A stretch of DNA of 64,000 nucleotides from Kribbella monticola. GTDB lineage: Bacteria; Actinomycetota; Actinomycetes; Propionibacteriales; Kribbellaceae. Position numbers and translations under genes: made by a program. This document shows, piece by piece, positions 54,975 to 63,817 of this stretch. How positions within the stretch are numbered: position 1 is the stretch's first letter; the number at the start of each line of letters is the position of its first letter. The notes beneath the pieces were generated by a model that saw only the letters and a list, made by a program, of their open reading frames with translations, was not told where the DNA came from and searched no databases. The stretch is taken from assembly GCF_003261635.1 (NCBI RefSeq), contig NZ_QFXK01000026.1:62001-126000 (forward strand), given 5' to 3'.

Positions 54975-56573
54975 TCATCCCTGGCCTTGCGACGTGGCCG
55001 TGCCCTCGGGCGTGGGCGGTCTCGAACCGGTCTGTACTACGTCCTTCGCCACCAGCCGGTCGTTCTGGAAGCAGAGCCGGTACGCGTAGGTGATCGCGAA
55101 CGGAGCGTCCGGCGGGTAGTACCGGCAACTCCATTCGGCCGGTTCGGGTAGCCGGCCGGTCGGCGGATCCACCATCTGCATCGCAGGCAGCACCTTCTCC
55201 ACTTCGTCGAGCGATTGGCCGAGTTCGATCCGGTCGTACTGCTCGGGCTTCAAGATCGAGCTGTAACCGGCGATCAAGTAGTAGCCGAGGGCAACAACTC
55301 CGACGAGTGCGCCCACCGCCAGCGGCGCGGCGATCGCGGTGATCAACCCGCGCCGGGCACGCCGCCGTACGGTATCCCGCTCCGCGGCCGCCGGCGTCGA
55401 CTGCTCGGGCTCAGGCTTCCCGCCTTTCCGCGGCATCCGCGCCACGACCTCGAAGCCGCCGTTCACTCGCGGTCCCGCCGTCAGCACTCCACCGACTAAC
55501 CGCACGCGTTCTTTCAACCCAGCCAGGCCGCGCCCGCCGGACACCACCTCACCCACCGCCCGCTCCGCTCCACCGTCGACAACCCGCACCACGACGTCCT
55601 CGGTGCTGGGTTCGTGGGTGATGGTGACGGTGACCGCTGCGCCGGGTGCGTGCTTGCTGGCGTTGGTGAGCGACTCCTGGACGATGCGGTGCACAGCGCG
55701 GTCGACCATCGGACTCAGTTCGCCGGTGCCGTGCTGGACCAGCCGTACGGCGAGCCCCGACGCGGCGGCTCGGTCGACCAGATCCGCCACCGAGTCGCGC
55801 GCCGGAACCAGAGGTGCCTCGGCGTCGGCGTCACGCAGTACGCCGATGATCTCGCCGAGGCGCTCGGTCGCTGCCGCGGCGGCTTCACGAAGTTCTCCTG
55901 CTGCCCGGCGATGCCGTTCCGGCAACTCGGCGTCGATCTCGAGCGCAGCCGCCCGCAGCGCGATCAGGCTGAGCTCGTGGCCGACCGAATCGTGCATGTC
56001 CTCGGCGATCCGGGAGCGCTCTCTTAGTCTCTCGCGATCGATCTCGAGTTGATGCTCCCGCTCGATCCGCTCCGCCCGGTCCCACCCGGCCGACGCGAGC
56101 AACGCCTGCTGTGCGCGGTACCGGCCGACCAGCCAGGGCAACACGACCACCAGCAACGCGAGGAGGAGCATCAGCAGCCAGCTGAGTACCGTGCTCGTCA
56201 TCGCGACATCGCGACGGAGGCTCAGCCCCAGAACGAGTAGGCCGACAAGGCCCCAGCTCACGGTCATCAGGAAGTACCGCAGTTGGCTCTCGCGTCGGCC
56301 GGCCAGGTAGCTGAGCAACGCGATCGCCGGGACCAACGCGATCGACACCCCATCGGTCGTGCCGAGCGAAATCGCGAGGATCACGATCTCTGTGCCGCCG
56401 ACCAATGCGAGCGCGACCAGCGGATAGGCGCGGCGAAGCAGCACGGCCACGGCGAGAATCGTCAGGTAGCCGGCGCGCAACCAGTACGCATCGCCCCTCG
56501 CGCCGCTCTCGCCGAGCACCAGCAACCCGAGCGCAGCCCACAGTCCGAGGTCACCCGCACGCTTCCACGTCAC
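54975..56573 (-). CDS. Sensor histidine kinase (HisKA_3) with an extra C-terminal membrane anchor and BamE-like domain
   Basis: 532 residues. About six N-terminal helices (to 165) lead to the dimerisation box RIAEDMHDSVGHELSLIALRA (phosphorylated His) and an ATPase domain with VQESLTNASKHAPGA and GGRGLAGLKERV. Kinases of this family normally end there, near residue 390. Here a basic linker, a helix (about 411-436) and an outside domain follow. That domain has IELGQSLDEVEKVLP, then a pair of Cys (WSCRYY, RLCFQN), the pattern of SmpA/BamE-like domains. GTG 56573 stands eight bases behind TAGCGT. It pairs with the regulator at 54293-54961. Confidence 0.88.
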   Translation of the reverse strand: MTWKRAGDLGLWAALGLLVLGESGARGDAYWLRAGYLTILAVAVLLRRAYPLVALALVGGTEIVILAISLGTTDGVSIALVPAIALLSYLAGRRESQLRYFLMTVSWGLVGLLVLGLSLRRDVAMTSTVLSWLLMLLLALLVVVLPWLVGRYRAQQALLASAGWDRAERIEREHQLEIDRERLRERSRIAEDMHDSVGHELSLIALRAAALEIDAELPERHRRAAGELREAAAAATERLGEIIGVLRDADAEAPLVPARDSVADLVDRAAASGLAVRLVQHGTGELSPMVDRAVHRIVQESLTNASKHAPGAAVTVTITHEPSTEDVVVRVVDGGAERAVGEVVSGGRGLAGLKERVRLVGGVLTAGPRVNGGFEVVARMPRKGGKPEPEQSTPAAAERDTVRRRARRGLITAIAAPLAVGALVGVVALGYYLIAGYSSILKPEQYDRIELGQSLDEVEKVLPAMQMVDPPTGRLPEPAEWSCRYYPPDAPFAITYAYRLCFQNDRLVAKDVVQTGSRPPTPEGTATSQGQG

Positions 56574-56658
56574 GGCACCAGACGCTACACAGCCCGCCAC
56601 AACCCGCAGTACTGCCGAAAGTCAGGGATCGCGCTCTCTGGCACGTCTTCTCTGACCT

Positions 56659-57780
56659 TCAGTTGCGTTGGGCATCGATCAGTTCGAACGGGACGATCGA
56701 CAGCTTGGGCACCGATTCGCCGCGGAGTTGCGCGAACAGCAGATCGACGGCCTGCCGGCCCATCTCGGTCTGGTTCTGCCGGACGTGCAGGTACGGCGGC
56801 CCCGCGATCGGATCGCCCGGCGAATCGAAGCAACTGATCACCTGCTCGCGTGGCCGGCCGAGTGCGCGATCCAGCATCCGAGCCAGGTTGTACTCACAGG
56901 CCACGAAGGCCGTCACCTCGGGCGCCTTCTCCCGGAAGGCCCGGATCAGTTCGAGATCGGAGAGAACGCTCTCTGTCGTGAACGAGCCGGGCAACGTACT
57001 GCGCAATTCGGTCAACCGGTGTGCCTGATACGTCCGCGGATCGCGATCGGCGAACGCGGACCGGAATCCCTCCAGCCGGTCCTCGATGCTGGACGTGTTC
57101 AACGGCGGCGGCGAGACGAACGCGATCTGCCGGTGCCCCAGCTCGAACAGCCGCTCGGTGAGCGCCCGCGAAGCTGCCACGTTGTCCGTGTGCACGGCCG
57201 ACACCGGGATACCGGACAGGTGCCGGTCGACCAGGACCACCGGATACCCGTCGAGAACCTGGCGCAGCAGACTCGCGTTGTAGAAGTCCCCGTGCACCGG
57301 GAAGACGATCAGCCCGTCGACACCGTCCAGCGCAACCAGCGACTCGACAGCTTGTTCCTCAGCGGATTGCCGGCCACGAGTCCGCCGGACGATCAGGTTC
57401 GCCCCGTGCTCGGCGCACCGCTCCTCGATGGCCTGAAGCAACTCCAGTCCGTAGGCCTCCGAGACATCCGGTACGACGAGCGCGACGGCACCCGGTACGC
57501 CGTCCGCGCGAGCGGGTCGCAGCGGCATCCGGCCCTTGAGCGGCAGCGAGATCCGGTCCAGGTCAGGTAGCCGCTTGGCCACGAACGAGCCCTTGCCGCG
57601 GATGCGCTCGACCAAGCCGGCCTCCCGGAGTACCTCCAGAGCGCGCTTCGACGTGATCCGGCTGACCTCGAACTGGGCGGCGAGTTCCATCTCCGACGCC
57701 ACCCGGTCGCCGGGACCGAGCACACCGCGCCGGATCTCGTCGAGAACGTGCGAGCTGATCTGCTCGTACAGCAGGGCCAT
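56659..57780 (-). CDS. GntR/LacI-type regulator (AraR-like: GntR HTH plus sugar-binding domain)
   Basis: 373 residues. The winged HTH of the GntR family (about 1-70) has LYEQISSHVLDEIRRGVLGPGDRVASE and SRITSKRALEVLREAGLVERIRGKGSFV. The effector domain (about 95-370) is of the periplasmic-binding LacI type: VALVVPDVSEAYG, DGVDGLIVFPV, DRHLSGIPVSAVHTDN and GHRQIAFVSPP. This mix is typical of AraR-like sugar regulators. It is divergent from an SDR gene, and the 201-base gap holds a GGCATA-N6-TATGCC dyad, the likely operator. Confidence 0.9.
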   Translation of the reverse strand: MALLYEQISSHVLDEIRRGVLGPGDRVASEMELAAQFEVSRITSKRALEVLREAGLVERIRGKGSFVAKRLPDLDRISLPLKGRMPLRPARADGVPGAVALVVPDVSEAYGLELLQAIEERCAEHGANLIVRRTRGRQSAEEQAVESLVALDGVDGLIVFPVHGDFYNASLLRQVLDGYPVVLVDRHLSGIPVSAVHTDNVAASRALTERLFELGHRQIAFVSPPPLNTSSIEDRLEGFRSAFADRDPRTYQAHRLTELRSTLPGSFTTESVLSDLELIRAFREKAPEVTAFVACEYNLARMLDRALGRPREQVISCFDSPGDPIAGPPYLHVRQNQTEMGRQAVDLLFAQLRGESVPKLSIVPFELIDAQRN

Positions 57781-57850
57781 CGATCACCTTCCGCGGGACG
57801 GGTTGATATACCATCCCAGGCCCCTCCCGCAGGCACAAGTGGGCCGCTCC

Positions 57851-57868
57851 GGCATATCGACCTATGCC
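57851..57868. promoter_or_regulatory. Dyad GGCATA-N6-TATGCC between regulator and SDR genes
   Basis: Perfect six-base arms (57851-57856 and 57863-57868) lie 114 bases before the SDR start and 71 bases from the regulator start. The rest of the 201-base gap shows no other clear structure. Confidence 0.45.
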
Positions 57869-57981
57869 AACTGCCGTCGCCGCGCCTTCTCGCTCGCACC
57901 GCCGCCGTACGAGCGGTGGTTCCGGTCGTCGGCGGAAATTGTCGGAGCCCTCCGGCAGGGTGAGGCTCGAGGTGATCGAGC

Positions 57982-58692
57982 ATGAAGATCGAAGGCAAGG
58001 TGGCAGTGGTGACGGGCGCCGCTGTCGGCATCGGGCGTGCGATCGCGCAGCGCCTGGCGGCCGAAGGAGCCTCGGTGGTGCTGGCGGATATCGACGAGGC
58101 CGGCGGGCGGGAGACGCTTGAGCTGATCGGCGAATCGGCGCGCTTCGTTCCGACCGACATGCGGGACGACGACGCCGTCGCCGGTTTGATGGCGTGTGAG
58201 CCACAGATCCTGATCAACAATGCGGGCGGCGGTCCTCAGTTGAGACCGTGCTTTCCGGAGGCCGACGTGGGCCGCTGGAGCGCGTCGCTCGAGCTGAATC
58301 TGCGCGCGCCGATGGTCGCTACCCAACTGGCCCTCGAGCCGATGCGCCGTGCCGGTGGTGGAGCGGTCGTCAACCTGGGATCCACCGCAGGGTTGGGATT
58401 CGGGCCGCACGTCTCACCGGAGTACAGCGCAGCCAAGGCCGCGCTCATCCGCCTCACCGCGACTCTCGGCGTACTGCAGGAAAGCCATCAGGTGCGGGTG
58501 AATTGTGTGGTCCCCGACTGGGTCGCCACCGAACGCGGTCTCGCGGAGCAGGCCGAGCTAGCCGACCCCGGTCCGCCGCTGGTCCCCCTTGAGACGCTGA
58601 CCGACGCGGTAGTGAACTTCATCGAGGACGACGACCTCGCCGGCCGGGTGATTCTGCTCGACCGCGACCAATCGCCCCGGCTGCTGGGATGA
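57982..58692 (+). CDS. Short-chain dehydrogenase/reductase
   Basis: 236 residues. The nucleotide site is VTGAAVGIGRAIAQRL, with NNAGGG, the serine in NLGSTAGLG and YSAAK (Tyr, Lys), then VVPDWVATERG. It ends DLAGRVILLDRDQSPRLLG. GAGG stands nine bases before ATG 57982. Divergence from a sugar-type regulator suggests a sugar or polyol substrate, though this is only a guess. Confidence 0.88.
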   Translation: MKIEGKVAVVTGAAVGIGRAIAQRLAAEGASVVLADIDEAGGRETLELIGESARFVPTDMRDDDAVAGLMACEPQILINNAGGGPQLRPCFPEADVGRWSASLELNLRAPMVATQLALEPMRRAGGGAVVNLGSTAGLGFGPHVSPEYSAAKAALIRLTATLGVLQESHQVRVNCVVPDWVATERGLAEQAELADPGPPLVPLETLTDAVVNFIEDDDLAGRVILLDRDQSPRLLG

Positions 58693-58741
58693 CCATGGCC
58701 GAGCCGGCCGGATGGACCTCGACGACTGACAGCATTCCGGC

Positions 58742-60250
58742 ATGACCGCCAGTCGTACGCCGCACGCTGCCGAGGTGCAGCCGTTCGCTCTCGTTCCCGT
58801 GGCCGCGATCGCGGCCACGCTCGCCGTCGTACTGACCGCGCTCTCCGGTCGGTACGGGTTCCACCGCGACGAGCTCTACTTCCTTGTCGCGGGCAAGCAC
58901 CTGGCGTGGGGATTCACTGACCAGCCGCCGCTCACGCCGTTGCTGGCGCACATCTCGACGACGATCTTCGGAAACACTCCGATGGGCCTGCGAGTCCTTT
59001 CGACGCTCACAGCCGCCGCGACGATCTTCGTTGTCGCGCTGATCGCTCGAGAGTTCGGCAGCGATCGGCGTGCCCAGACCTTCGCGGCCGTCTGTGCGGC
59101 GATCGCCGGGTTCCCGCTCGGCATCGGGCATCTCGCGTCGACCGCGACGTACGACATGCTGGCGTGGATGGTGATCGGCCTGTTCGCCGTCAAGCTGCTG
59201 CGCACCGGTGACGACCGTTGGTGGGTGGCGATCGGCCTGTCGACCGGAATCGCGCTCGAGAACAAGTACCTGGTAGTCCTCCCGCTCGCCGCGCTTCTGG
59301 TCGCCGTACTGCTCGTCGGCCCGCGTCCCGTACTGCGAAGTTGGTGGCTCGCCGCCGGTGTCGTCACGGCCGCCTTGATCGCCGGCCCGAATCTCTGGTG
59401 GCAGGCGACGCACGGCTGGCCGCAACTCACGGTCGCCGGCGGCATCAGCGAGGACGACGGCACCGAGAACCGGATCATGTTCATCCCACTACAGATCCTG
59501 CAACTGTCGCCCTTCCTGGTGCCGGTGTGGGTGGCCGGCTTCCTCCGCATGTGGCGCTCCCCCACCCTGCGCTGGTCGCGGGCGATCGCGCTGGCTTACC
59601 CGATCCTTTGCGTCATCGTCCTCGCAGTAGGCGGCAAGCCGTACTACGCGCTGCCGCTCCTGCTGATCCTCGTCGCAGCCGGCGCCACCCCGACTCTCGC
59701 GTGGCTGACGCGCGGGCGCACCGCCGTACGACGCAGCCTTGTCGCGGCCGGCGTTGTCCTGACGGCAATCACGTCCGCCGTCATCGCCCTCCCCATCTTG
59801 CCGACCTCCGCCATCAACGCAGTCCTCCCCATCAACCCCGAACAGGGCGAACAAATCGGCTGGCCCGCCCTCACCGCCGCAGTCGCCGAAGCCTGGCAAC
59901 AAATCCCCGAGCCGGACCGCTCCCGCGCCACGATCTTCGCCCTCAACTACGGCGAAGCCGGCGCCATCGACCACTACGGCCCCGCCCACCACCTGCCCAC
60001 CCCGTACTCAGGCCACATGTCCTTCGCCGACTGGGGCCCACCCCCCAACACCCAGACCGGCCCCGTCCTCCTGGTCGAACAAGAACCCACCCCGTACTAC
60101 GAATCCCGCTTCGGCACCTGCCACCAAGTAGCCACGGTCAACACCGGCCACTCAGTCGACAACGAAGAACAAGGCACCCACCTAACCCTCTGCACCGGCC
60201 CCACCCAACCCTGGTCCACCCTCTGGCCTTCCCTCCGCCGCTACTACTAG
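58742..60250 (+). CDS. Membrane glycosyltransferase, GT39/PMT_2 (ArnT-like)
   Basis: 502 residues, about 11 membrane helices. The first outside loop holds FHRDELYFLVAGKHLAWGFTDQPPLTPLLA, with the acidic residues used by PMT/ArnT enzymes. The C-terminal 130 residues form an outside domain (ATIFALNYGEAGAIDHYG, two Cys). It moves a sugar from a polyprenyl-phosphate carrier to an acceptor at the outer membrane face. The 3' third uses C-ending codons almost only. It stands 49 bases after the SDR gene and may share its message. Confidence 0.88.
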   Translation: MTASRTPHAAEVQPFALVPVAAIAATLAVVLTALSGRYGFHRDELYFLVAGKHLAWGFTDQPPLTPLLAHISTTIFGNTPMGLRVLSTLTAAATIFVVALIAREFGSDRRAQTFAAVCAAIAGFPLGIGHLASTATYDMLAWMVIGLFAVKLLRTGDDRWWVAIGLSTGIALENKYLVVLPLAALLVAVLLVGPRPVLRSWWLAAGVVTAALIAGPNLWWQATHGWPQLTVAGGISEDDGTENRIMFIPLQILQLSPFLVPVWVAGFLRMWRSPTLRWSRAIALAYPILCVIVLAVGGKPYYALPLLLILVAAGATPTLAWLTRGRTAVRRSLVAAGVVLTAITSAVIALPILPTSAINAVLPINPEQGEQIGWPALTAAVAEAWQQIPEPDRSRATIFALNYGEAGAIDHYGPAHHLPTPYSGHMSFADWGPPPNTQTGPVLLVEQEPTPYYESRFGTCHQVATVNTGHSVDNEEQGTHLTLCTGPTQPWSTLWPSLRRYY

Positions 60251-60528
60251 GAGCGCCCACGTCGCCCCACGCTCGCTCCTGCGTCGCTCACTAGCGCTCC
60301 TCCCACCCACCCTGGGCCGCGGGCTCCTTCGTCGCCCGCTGGAATGCCGGCACCCCCATGCCGCAAGGAACTCCATCGCAGGCAACCCGCCCACCCCGCG
60401 CTCTCCAGCGCCTTCCCCACAAGCCTCGGCCTACTTAAGCGACGTCCGTCCCCCGCGAAGCGAAACTCGCCTCGGCATCCCCTCACCAACCCCAGCACCA
60501 CCCGAACTAAATCCTCAGAAATGACGAA
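60251..60528. other. Non-coding stretch after the glycosyltransferase gene
   Basis: Together with the terminator beyond it, about 326 bases carry no supported protein gene. It begins with AGGAGCGC, which can pair with GCGCTCCT 36 bases further and might end the glycosyltransferase message. Short GCTC/GAGC repeats and a C-rich tract follow. Nothing else is seen. Confidence 0.5.
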
Positions 60529-60566
60529 AGCGACCCGGTCTGCGCTTTGCGCGGACTCGAGTCGCT
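60529..60566 (-). terminator. Terminator of tRNA-Val(CAC)
   Basis: Outer arms AGCGAC/GTCGCT (60529-60534, 60561-60566) and inner arms GTCTGCG/CGCGGAC with a short loop lie directly after the tRNA. On the minus strand the stem is followed by TTTCGTCATTTC. Confidence 0.65.
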
Positions 60567-60576
60567 GTCAGTTACG

Positions 60577-60648
60577 TGGGCGATACTGGGTTCGAACCAG
60601 TGACCTCTTCGGTGTGAACGAAGCGCGCTACCACTGCGCCAATCGCCC
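60577..60648 (-). tRNA. tRNA-Val (anticodon CAC)
   Basis: 72 bases with all stems: acceptor GGGCGAT/ATCGCCC, D arm GCGC...GCGC, anticodon stem CTTCG/CGAAG with loop TTCACAC, T arm ACTGG-TTCGAAC-CCAGT. CCA is not encoded. It reads GUG codons. Confidence 0.95.
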
Positions 60649-60774
60649 GTTCTGGGTGGTGCTGGTGTTACCTGTTGTGGTGGTGCGGGTGAAACCATAG
60701 CGCATTGGTCCGCGACGTACGAAACCGGCCGGGCTACTCTTGCTGCAAGACGGAGACCCCGTCGCGTTGGAGAT

Positions 60775-61341
60775 ATGACTGTGACTTTCTCGCACGACAC
60801 CGAGCACGCGCTCGGCACCCTGGTCCGGCTGGTCAATACGCTGCCCGGGCCGAACAGCCAGGTCGACACGATGGAGACCATCGAGGACCTGGAGAAGTTC
60901 GTCCACGAGCGGGAGTTCAGCGCGGTCGGAACGTTGACCGAGACGGATCTGCAAGAGGTCCGCGAACTCCGTCCGTTGTTCGCGCCGGTCTTCACGACAG
61001 GTTCGGATGCGGAGGCGGCCGCGATGATCAACGCGATCGTCGCGCGGGGTACGACGACGCCCAGGCTGACGAACCACGACGGCCATCCGTGGCACATCCA
61101 CTACTCCCGGGACGGCTCGTCACTGACGTGCCGGATCACCGTCGAGTGCGGGATCGCGCTTGCCCAGGTGATCTCGGCCGGTGAACGCGAGCGGCTGCGT
61201 CGCTGCGAGGCGCCGGACTGTGACGACGCGCTCATCGACCTGTCCCGCAACCGCTCCAAGCGCTACTGCGACGCCCGCACCTGCGGAAACCGTCTGCACG
61301 TCGCCGCCTACCGCGAACGCCGCAAGTCCGCCGGCGAATAA
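60775..61341 (+). CDS. CGNR zinc-finger protein (ABATE domain)
   Basis: 188 residues. The helical N-terminal part (ABATE domain) has TLVRLVNTLPGP, and the C-terminal zinc finger has RRCEAPDCDDALIDLSRNRSKRYC and TCGNRLHVAAYRERRK, the CGNR motif. These proteins are taken as stress-linked transcription regulators, and their targets are unknown. ATG 60775 has GGAG only two bases before it, so GTG 60781, eight bases behind GGAG, may be the real start. Confidence 0.88.
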   Translation: MTVTFSHDTEHALGTLVRLVNTLPGPNSQVDTMETIEDLEKFVHEREFSAVGTLTETDLQEVRELRPLFAPVFTTGSDAEAAAMINAIVARGTTTPRLTNHDGHPWHIHYSRDGSSLTCRITVECGIALAQVISAGERERLRRCEAPDCDDALIDLSRNRSKRYCDARTCGNRLHVAAYRERRKSAGE

Positions 61342-61354
61342 CCCAACGATCCTC

Positions 61355-61389
61355 CAGCGTCCGAAGTACACCCAGTACTTCGGACGCTG
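61355..61389. terminator. Bidirectional terminator
   Basis: CAGCGTCCGAAGTA (61355-61368) and TACTTCGGACGCTG (61376-61389) are perfect 14-bp arms with a seven-base loop between the convergent CGNR and aminotransferase genes. Confidence 0.85.
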
Positions 61390-61496
61390 TCGTTCGGGCC
61401 CACCACAGCCGCGCTCAACCAGCCGGTACTCCGAGCAGCGCGCGCGTCTAGCAGGTGGGTTCTACTTGCGGCGCTTGGCTCTGGTGGCGCCTGGCT

Positions 61497-62318
61497 CTAT
61501 GGATCGACGTCTTCCGCGGAGCGTTCGGCGAAGACCTTTGCTACCGCGGCCGTGACCTCGCCCGGGGTGGACAGGTCGCGGTCGTCGCAGCGGTGGACGG
61601 CCTGGACGTCGCGGGTGGTCGACGTGAGGAAGATCTCGTCCGCCTCCGCCAATCGCGCCAACGGCACGTCTCGCTCGACCGCGCCGAACCAGGCGATCAC
61701 CAAACCACGGGTGACGCCGGCCAGCGCGCCCGATTCGAGCGTCGGGGTGACCAGTTCGCCGCCGTACACGCAGAAGATGTTCGACCCTGTCCCCTCGCAC
61801 AGGTCGCCGACGGTGTTGGCGAAGATCGCTTCGCTGCCGCCGCGCTCCTTGGCGTAGGCGAGGGCGCGGACGTTCTCGGCGTACGACGTGGTCTTGAGGC
61901 CCGCGACGGCGCTGCGTTCGTTGCGCACCCACGGGACGGTGACGATCGCCGTCGATGGCGCGGGACGCTCGATCCGCTGTGTCGCGACGACCAGGGTCGG
62001 GCCGTCGGTACCGCGATCGGACGACAACGGCGAGACGCCGCCGGTGTAGGTGATCCGCAGCCGGCCGAACGCGATGTCGGGATCCGCCTTCACGACCTCC
62101 GCGATCGCGCGCTCGACCTCGTCACGATCCGGGGCCGGCAGGCCGAGGCCCGTCGCCGATCGTTCGAGCCGGTCGAGATGCTTCGACACCGCGAACGGCT
62201 GCCCGTCGACGATCTTGACCGTTTCGAAAACGCCGTCGCCGGTGGTCAGCCCGTGATCCAACGGCGACAGGCCGGCAGCCGCCGGATCCTGCAGTACGCC
62301 GTTCAGCCAGATCTTCAT
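61497..62318 (-). CDS. Aminotransferase class IV (aminodeoxychorismate lyase or D-amino-acid aminotransferase-like)
   Basis: 273 residues of fold type IV PLP enzymes. It starts MKIWLNGVLQ, followed by SPLDHGLTTGDGVFETVK. The PLP lysine lies in AGLKTTSYAENV, and EGTGSNIFCVYGGELVTPTLESGALAGVTR is the standard family block. The size and start suit 4-amino-4-deoxychorismate lyase (PabC, folate synthesis), but branched-chain or D-amino-acid enzymes share these marks. AGGAG lies five bases before ATG 62318. It ends convergently with the CGNR gene. Confidence 0.88.
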   Translation of the reverse strand: MKIWLNGVLQDPAAAGLSPLDHGLTTGDGVFETVKIVDGQPFAVSKHLDRLERSATGLGLPAPDRDEVERAIAEVVKADPDIAFGRLRITYTGGVSPLSSDRGTDGPTLVVATQRIERPAPSTAIVTVPWVRNERSAVAGLKTTSYAENVRALAYAKERGGSEAIFANTVGDLCEGTGSNIFCVYGGELVTPTLESGALAGVTRGLVIAWFGAVERDVPLARLAEADEIFLTSTTRDVQAVHRCDDRDLSTPGEVTAAVAKVFAERSAEDVDP

Positions 62319-62410
62319 TCCTGCTCCTTCCAACTGCGGACACCTTAAGCCGCAGACCGTCCGTCGCCGGGCGGTGACTGGCGGGCGGTCCGGAGGGGGT
62401 ACCCCCGTTT

Positions 62411-62438
62411 TTGAACTCCGGGCGAGATGGGCTAATGT
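62411..62438 (+). promoter_or_regulatory. Promoter of the tRNA-Gly/Cys/Val cluster
   Basis: TTGAAC (62411-62416) and TAATGT (62433-62438) with a 16-base spacer, about 37 bases before tRNA-Gly. GGGGGTACCCCC stands just upstream. Confidence 0.65.
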
Positions 62439-62475
62439 TCTTCTCGCGCCGAGGGGCAGGAAACCCGGTCGCAAC

Positions 62476-62548
62476 GCGGACGTAGCTCAGTTGGTAGAGC
62501 GCAACCTTGCCAAGGTTGAGGTCGCCGGTTCGAACCCGGTCGTCCGCT
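62476..62548 (+). tRNA. tRNA-Gly (anticodon GCC)
   Basis: 73 bases: acceptor GCGGACG/CGTCCGC, D arm with AGCTCAGTTGGTAGAGC, anticodon stem CAACC/GGTTG with loop TTGCCAA, T arm GCCGG-TTCGAAC-CCGGT. CCA is not encoded. Confidence 0.95.
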
Positions 62549-62581
62549 CGGAGAGGGTTCGGCAGGCCAGGCTTTCTCACT

Positions 62582-62652
62582 GGTGGAGTGGCCGAGAGGC
62601 GAGGCAACGGCCTGCAAAGCCGTGTACACGGGTTCGAATCCCGTCTCCACCT
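62582..62652 (+). tRNA. tRNA-Cys (anticodon GCA)
   Basis: 71 bases: acceptor GGTGGAG/CTCCACC, anticodon stem ACGGC/GCCGT with loop CTGCAAA, T arm ACGGG-TTCGAAT-CCCGT. It lies 33 bases after tRNA-Gly. Confidence 0.95.
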
Positions 62653-62670
62653 CAACACCCTGAAAAGCTT

Positions 62671-62742
62671 GGACGATTGGCGCAGCGGTAGCGCGCTTCC
62701 CTGACACGGAAGAGGTCACTGGTTCGATCCCAGTATCGTCCA
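62671..62742 (+). tRNA. tRNA-Val (anticodon GAC)
   Basis: 72 bases: acceptor GGACGAT/ATCGTCC, anticodon stem CTTCC/GGAAG with loop CTGACAC, T arm ACTGG-TTCGATC-CCAGT. It is very similar to tRNA-Val(CAC) 2 kb away. Confidence 0.95.
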
Positions 62743-62800
62743 CGAAAGCGATAGGCGGCCTGTGTCTGCGGAGAGCGCAGACGGGTCGCTTTCGTTATTT
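62743..62800 (+). terminator. Terminator of the tRNA cluster
   Basis: Outer arms CGAAAGCGA (62743-62751) and TCGCTTTCG (62786-62794) enclose GTCTGCG/CGCAGAC, followed by TTATTT. It starts at the end of tRNA-Val(GAC). Confidence 0.75.
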
Positions 62801-62905
62801 GTGCGCCTGCGCTTCGCTTGGCGCGAGCGGGGGCTCCGCCACCCGCACCCCCTACGTCTGTGCCTGGGGTTGTCGGTCGGCGTTGCACGTTGGCCGAACT
62901 CGTCA

Positions 62906-62946
62906 TTCGGCTTCCCCGCCCAGCCTGTCGTTCGGCTTCCCCGCCC
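62906..62946. repeat. Short direct repeat TTCGGCTTCCCCGCCC
   Basis: Two perfect copies (62906-62921 and 62931-62946) lie 25 bases apart in the 152-base gap between the tRNA terminator and the deacetylase stop. No gene is seen in this gap. Confidence 0.6.
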
Positions 62947-62952
62947 CACGCG

Positions 62953-63801
62953 TCAGTGGGTTGAGCCGTAGTGGGCTGCGATCTTGTCGCTGGTTGTGAG
63001 CCAGACATCTGGTTGCGAGGTGATGTACTCCAGCGCCAGATCAAGGTACTTCGCGCGGAAGGGCTGGCCGATGACGAACGGGTGCAGGGCCAGCGCCATC
63101 ACGCGGCCGCTGTGCTCGGCGTCGGCACGAAGTACGTCGTACTGGTCTTTCACCATCTGCAGGAAGTCCGGGCCGGTGAGGCCGCGGAGGGACAGGCCGA
63201 GGTCGTTGAGTTCGACGGTGTACGGCACGCTGAGCATGCCGGGGACGTTGAGTTCGTACGGCTGATCGTCGTTGGTCCAGTCCAGCACGTAGCCGAGCCC
63301 GAGCTCCGCCAGCAACGCGGGCGTGTTCGGCGTCTCCGTCAGCGCCGGCCCCATCCATCCCTTCGGACGTTGCCCGGTGGCCGATTCGATCGTGCCGACG
63401 ATCTCGGCCAGAACTTCGCGCTCCTGCGCAGGCTCCAAGCCGGTGTGCAGGATGGAGTTCGTGCTGCCGTGTGCCAGCCAGGCCCAGTCGCGCTCCACGC
63501 CGGCCTTGATGATCTGGGGGTTCTTCTCGGCGACCAGCGAGTTGAGCAACGTGCTCGCGCGTACGCCGTACTTGTCCAGGATGTCGATCGTGCGCCAGAT
63601 CCCGACCCGTGCGCCGTAGTCCCGCCAGCCGGCGTTCAGCGGATCCGGCGACAGTTCGAGCGGCCAGATGCTTGTCGACGGCCGGTCCGGCAGGAAGGTC
63701 TCGACGTTCAGGCCGACGTAGAAGGCCACCCGTTTGTCCCCCGGCCAGGTCAATCGCGGACGCTCGACGATCGGGCTGTAGTCGAAAGGTTCAGCTGTCA
63801 T
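62953..63801 (-). CDS. Polysaccharide deacetylase family protein (PuuE-like)
   Basis: 282 residues of the NodB/PuuE fold. It has VAFYVGLNVETFLP near the start, then HGSTNSILHTGL, RPKGWMGPALTETPNTPALLAELGLGYVLDWTNDDQPY and ALALHPFVIGQPFRAKYL. It hydrolyses a C-N bond of an N-acyl sugar or an allantoin-like compound, probably with a bound metal. No signal peptide is present, so it is cytosolic, pointing to a small substrate rather than cell wall. ATG 63801 was chosen as the family-like start. It is divergent from a merR gene and probably controlled by it. Confidence 0.88.
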   Translation of the reverse strand: MTAEPFDYSPIVERPRLTWPGDKRVAFYVGLNVETFLPDRPSTSIWPLELSPDPLNAGWRDYGARVGIWRTIDILDKYGVRASTLLNSLVAEKNPQIIKAGVERDWAWLAHGSTNSILHTGLEPAQEREVLAEIVGTIESATGQRPKGWMGPALTETPNTPALLAELGLGYVLDWTNDDQPYELNVPGMLSVPYTVELNDLGLSLRGLTGPDFLQMVKDQYDVLRADAEHSGRVMALALHPFVIGQPFRAKYLDLALEYITSQPDVWLTTSDKIAAHYGSTH

Positions 63802-63817
63802 GCTGCCAAGGTAAAAT

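Noticed and set aside
60251..60528. CRISPR array or small RNA gene
   Set aside because: Repeats here are short GCTC/GAGC pieces of irregular spacing, without a repeat-spacer pattern. No promoter with a defined RNA end was seen.
62906..62946. Mobile-element remnant at the 16-bp direct repeats
   Set aside because: Only two copies, 25 bases apart, without coding remnant or terminal inverted repeats.
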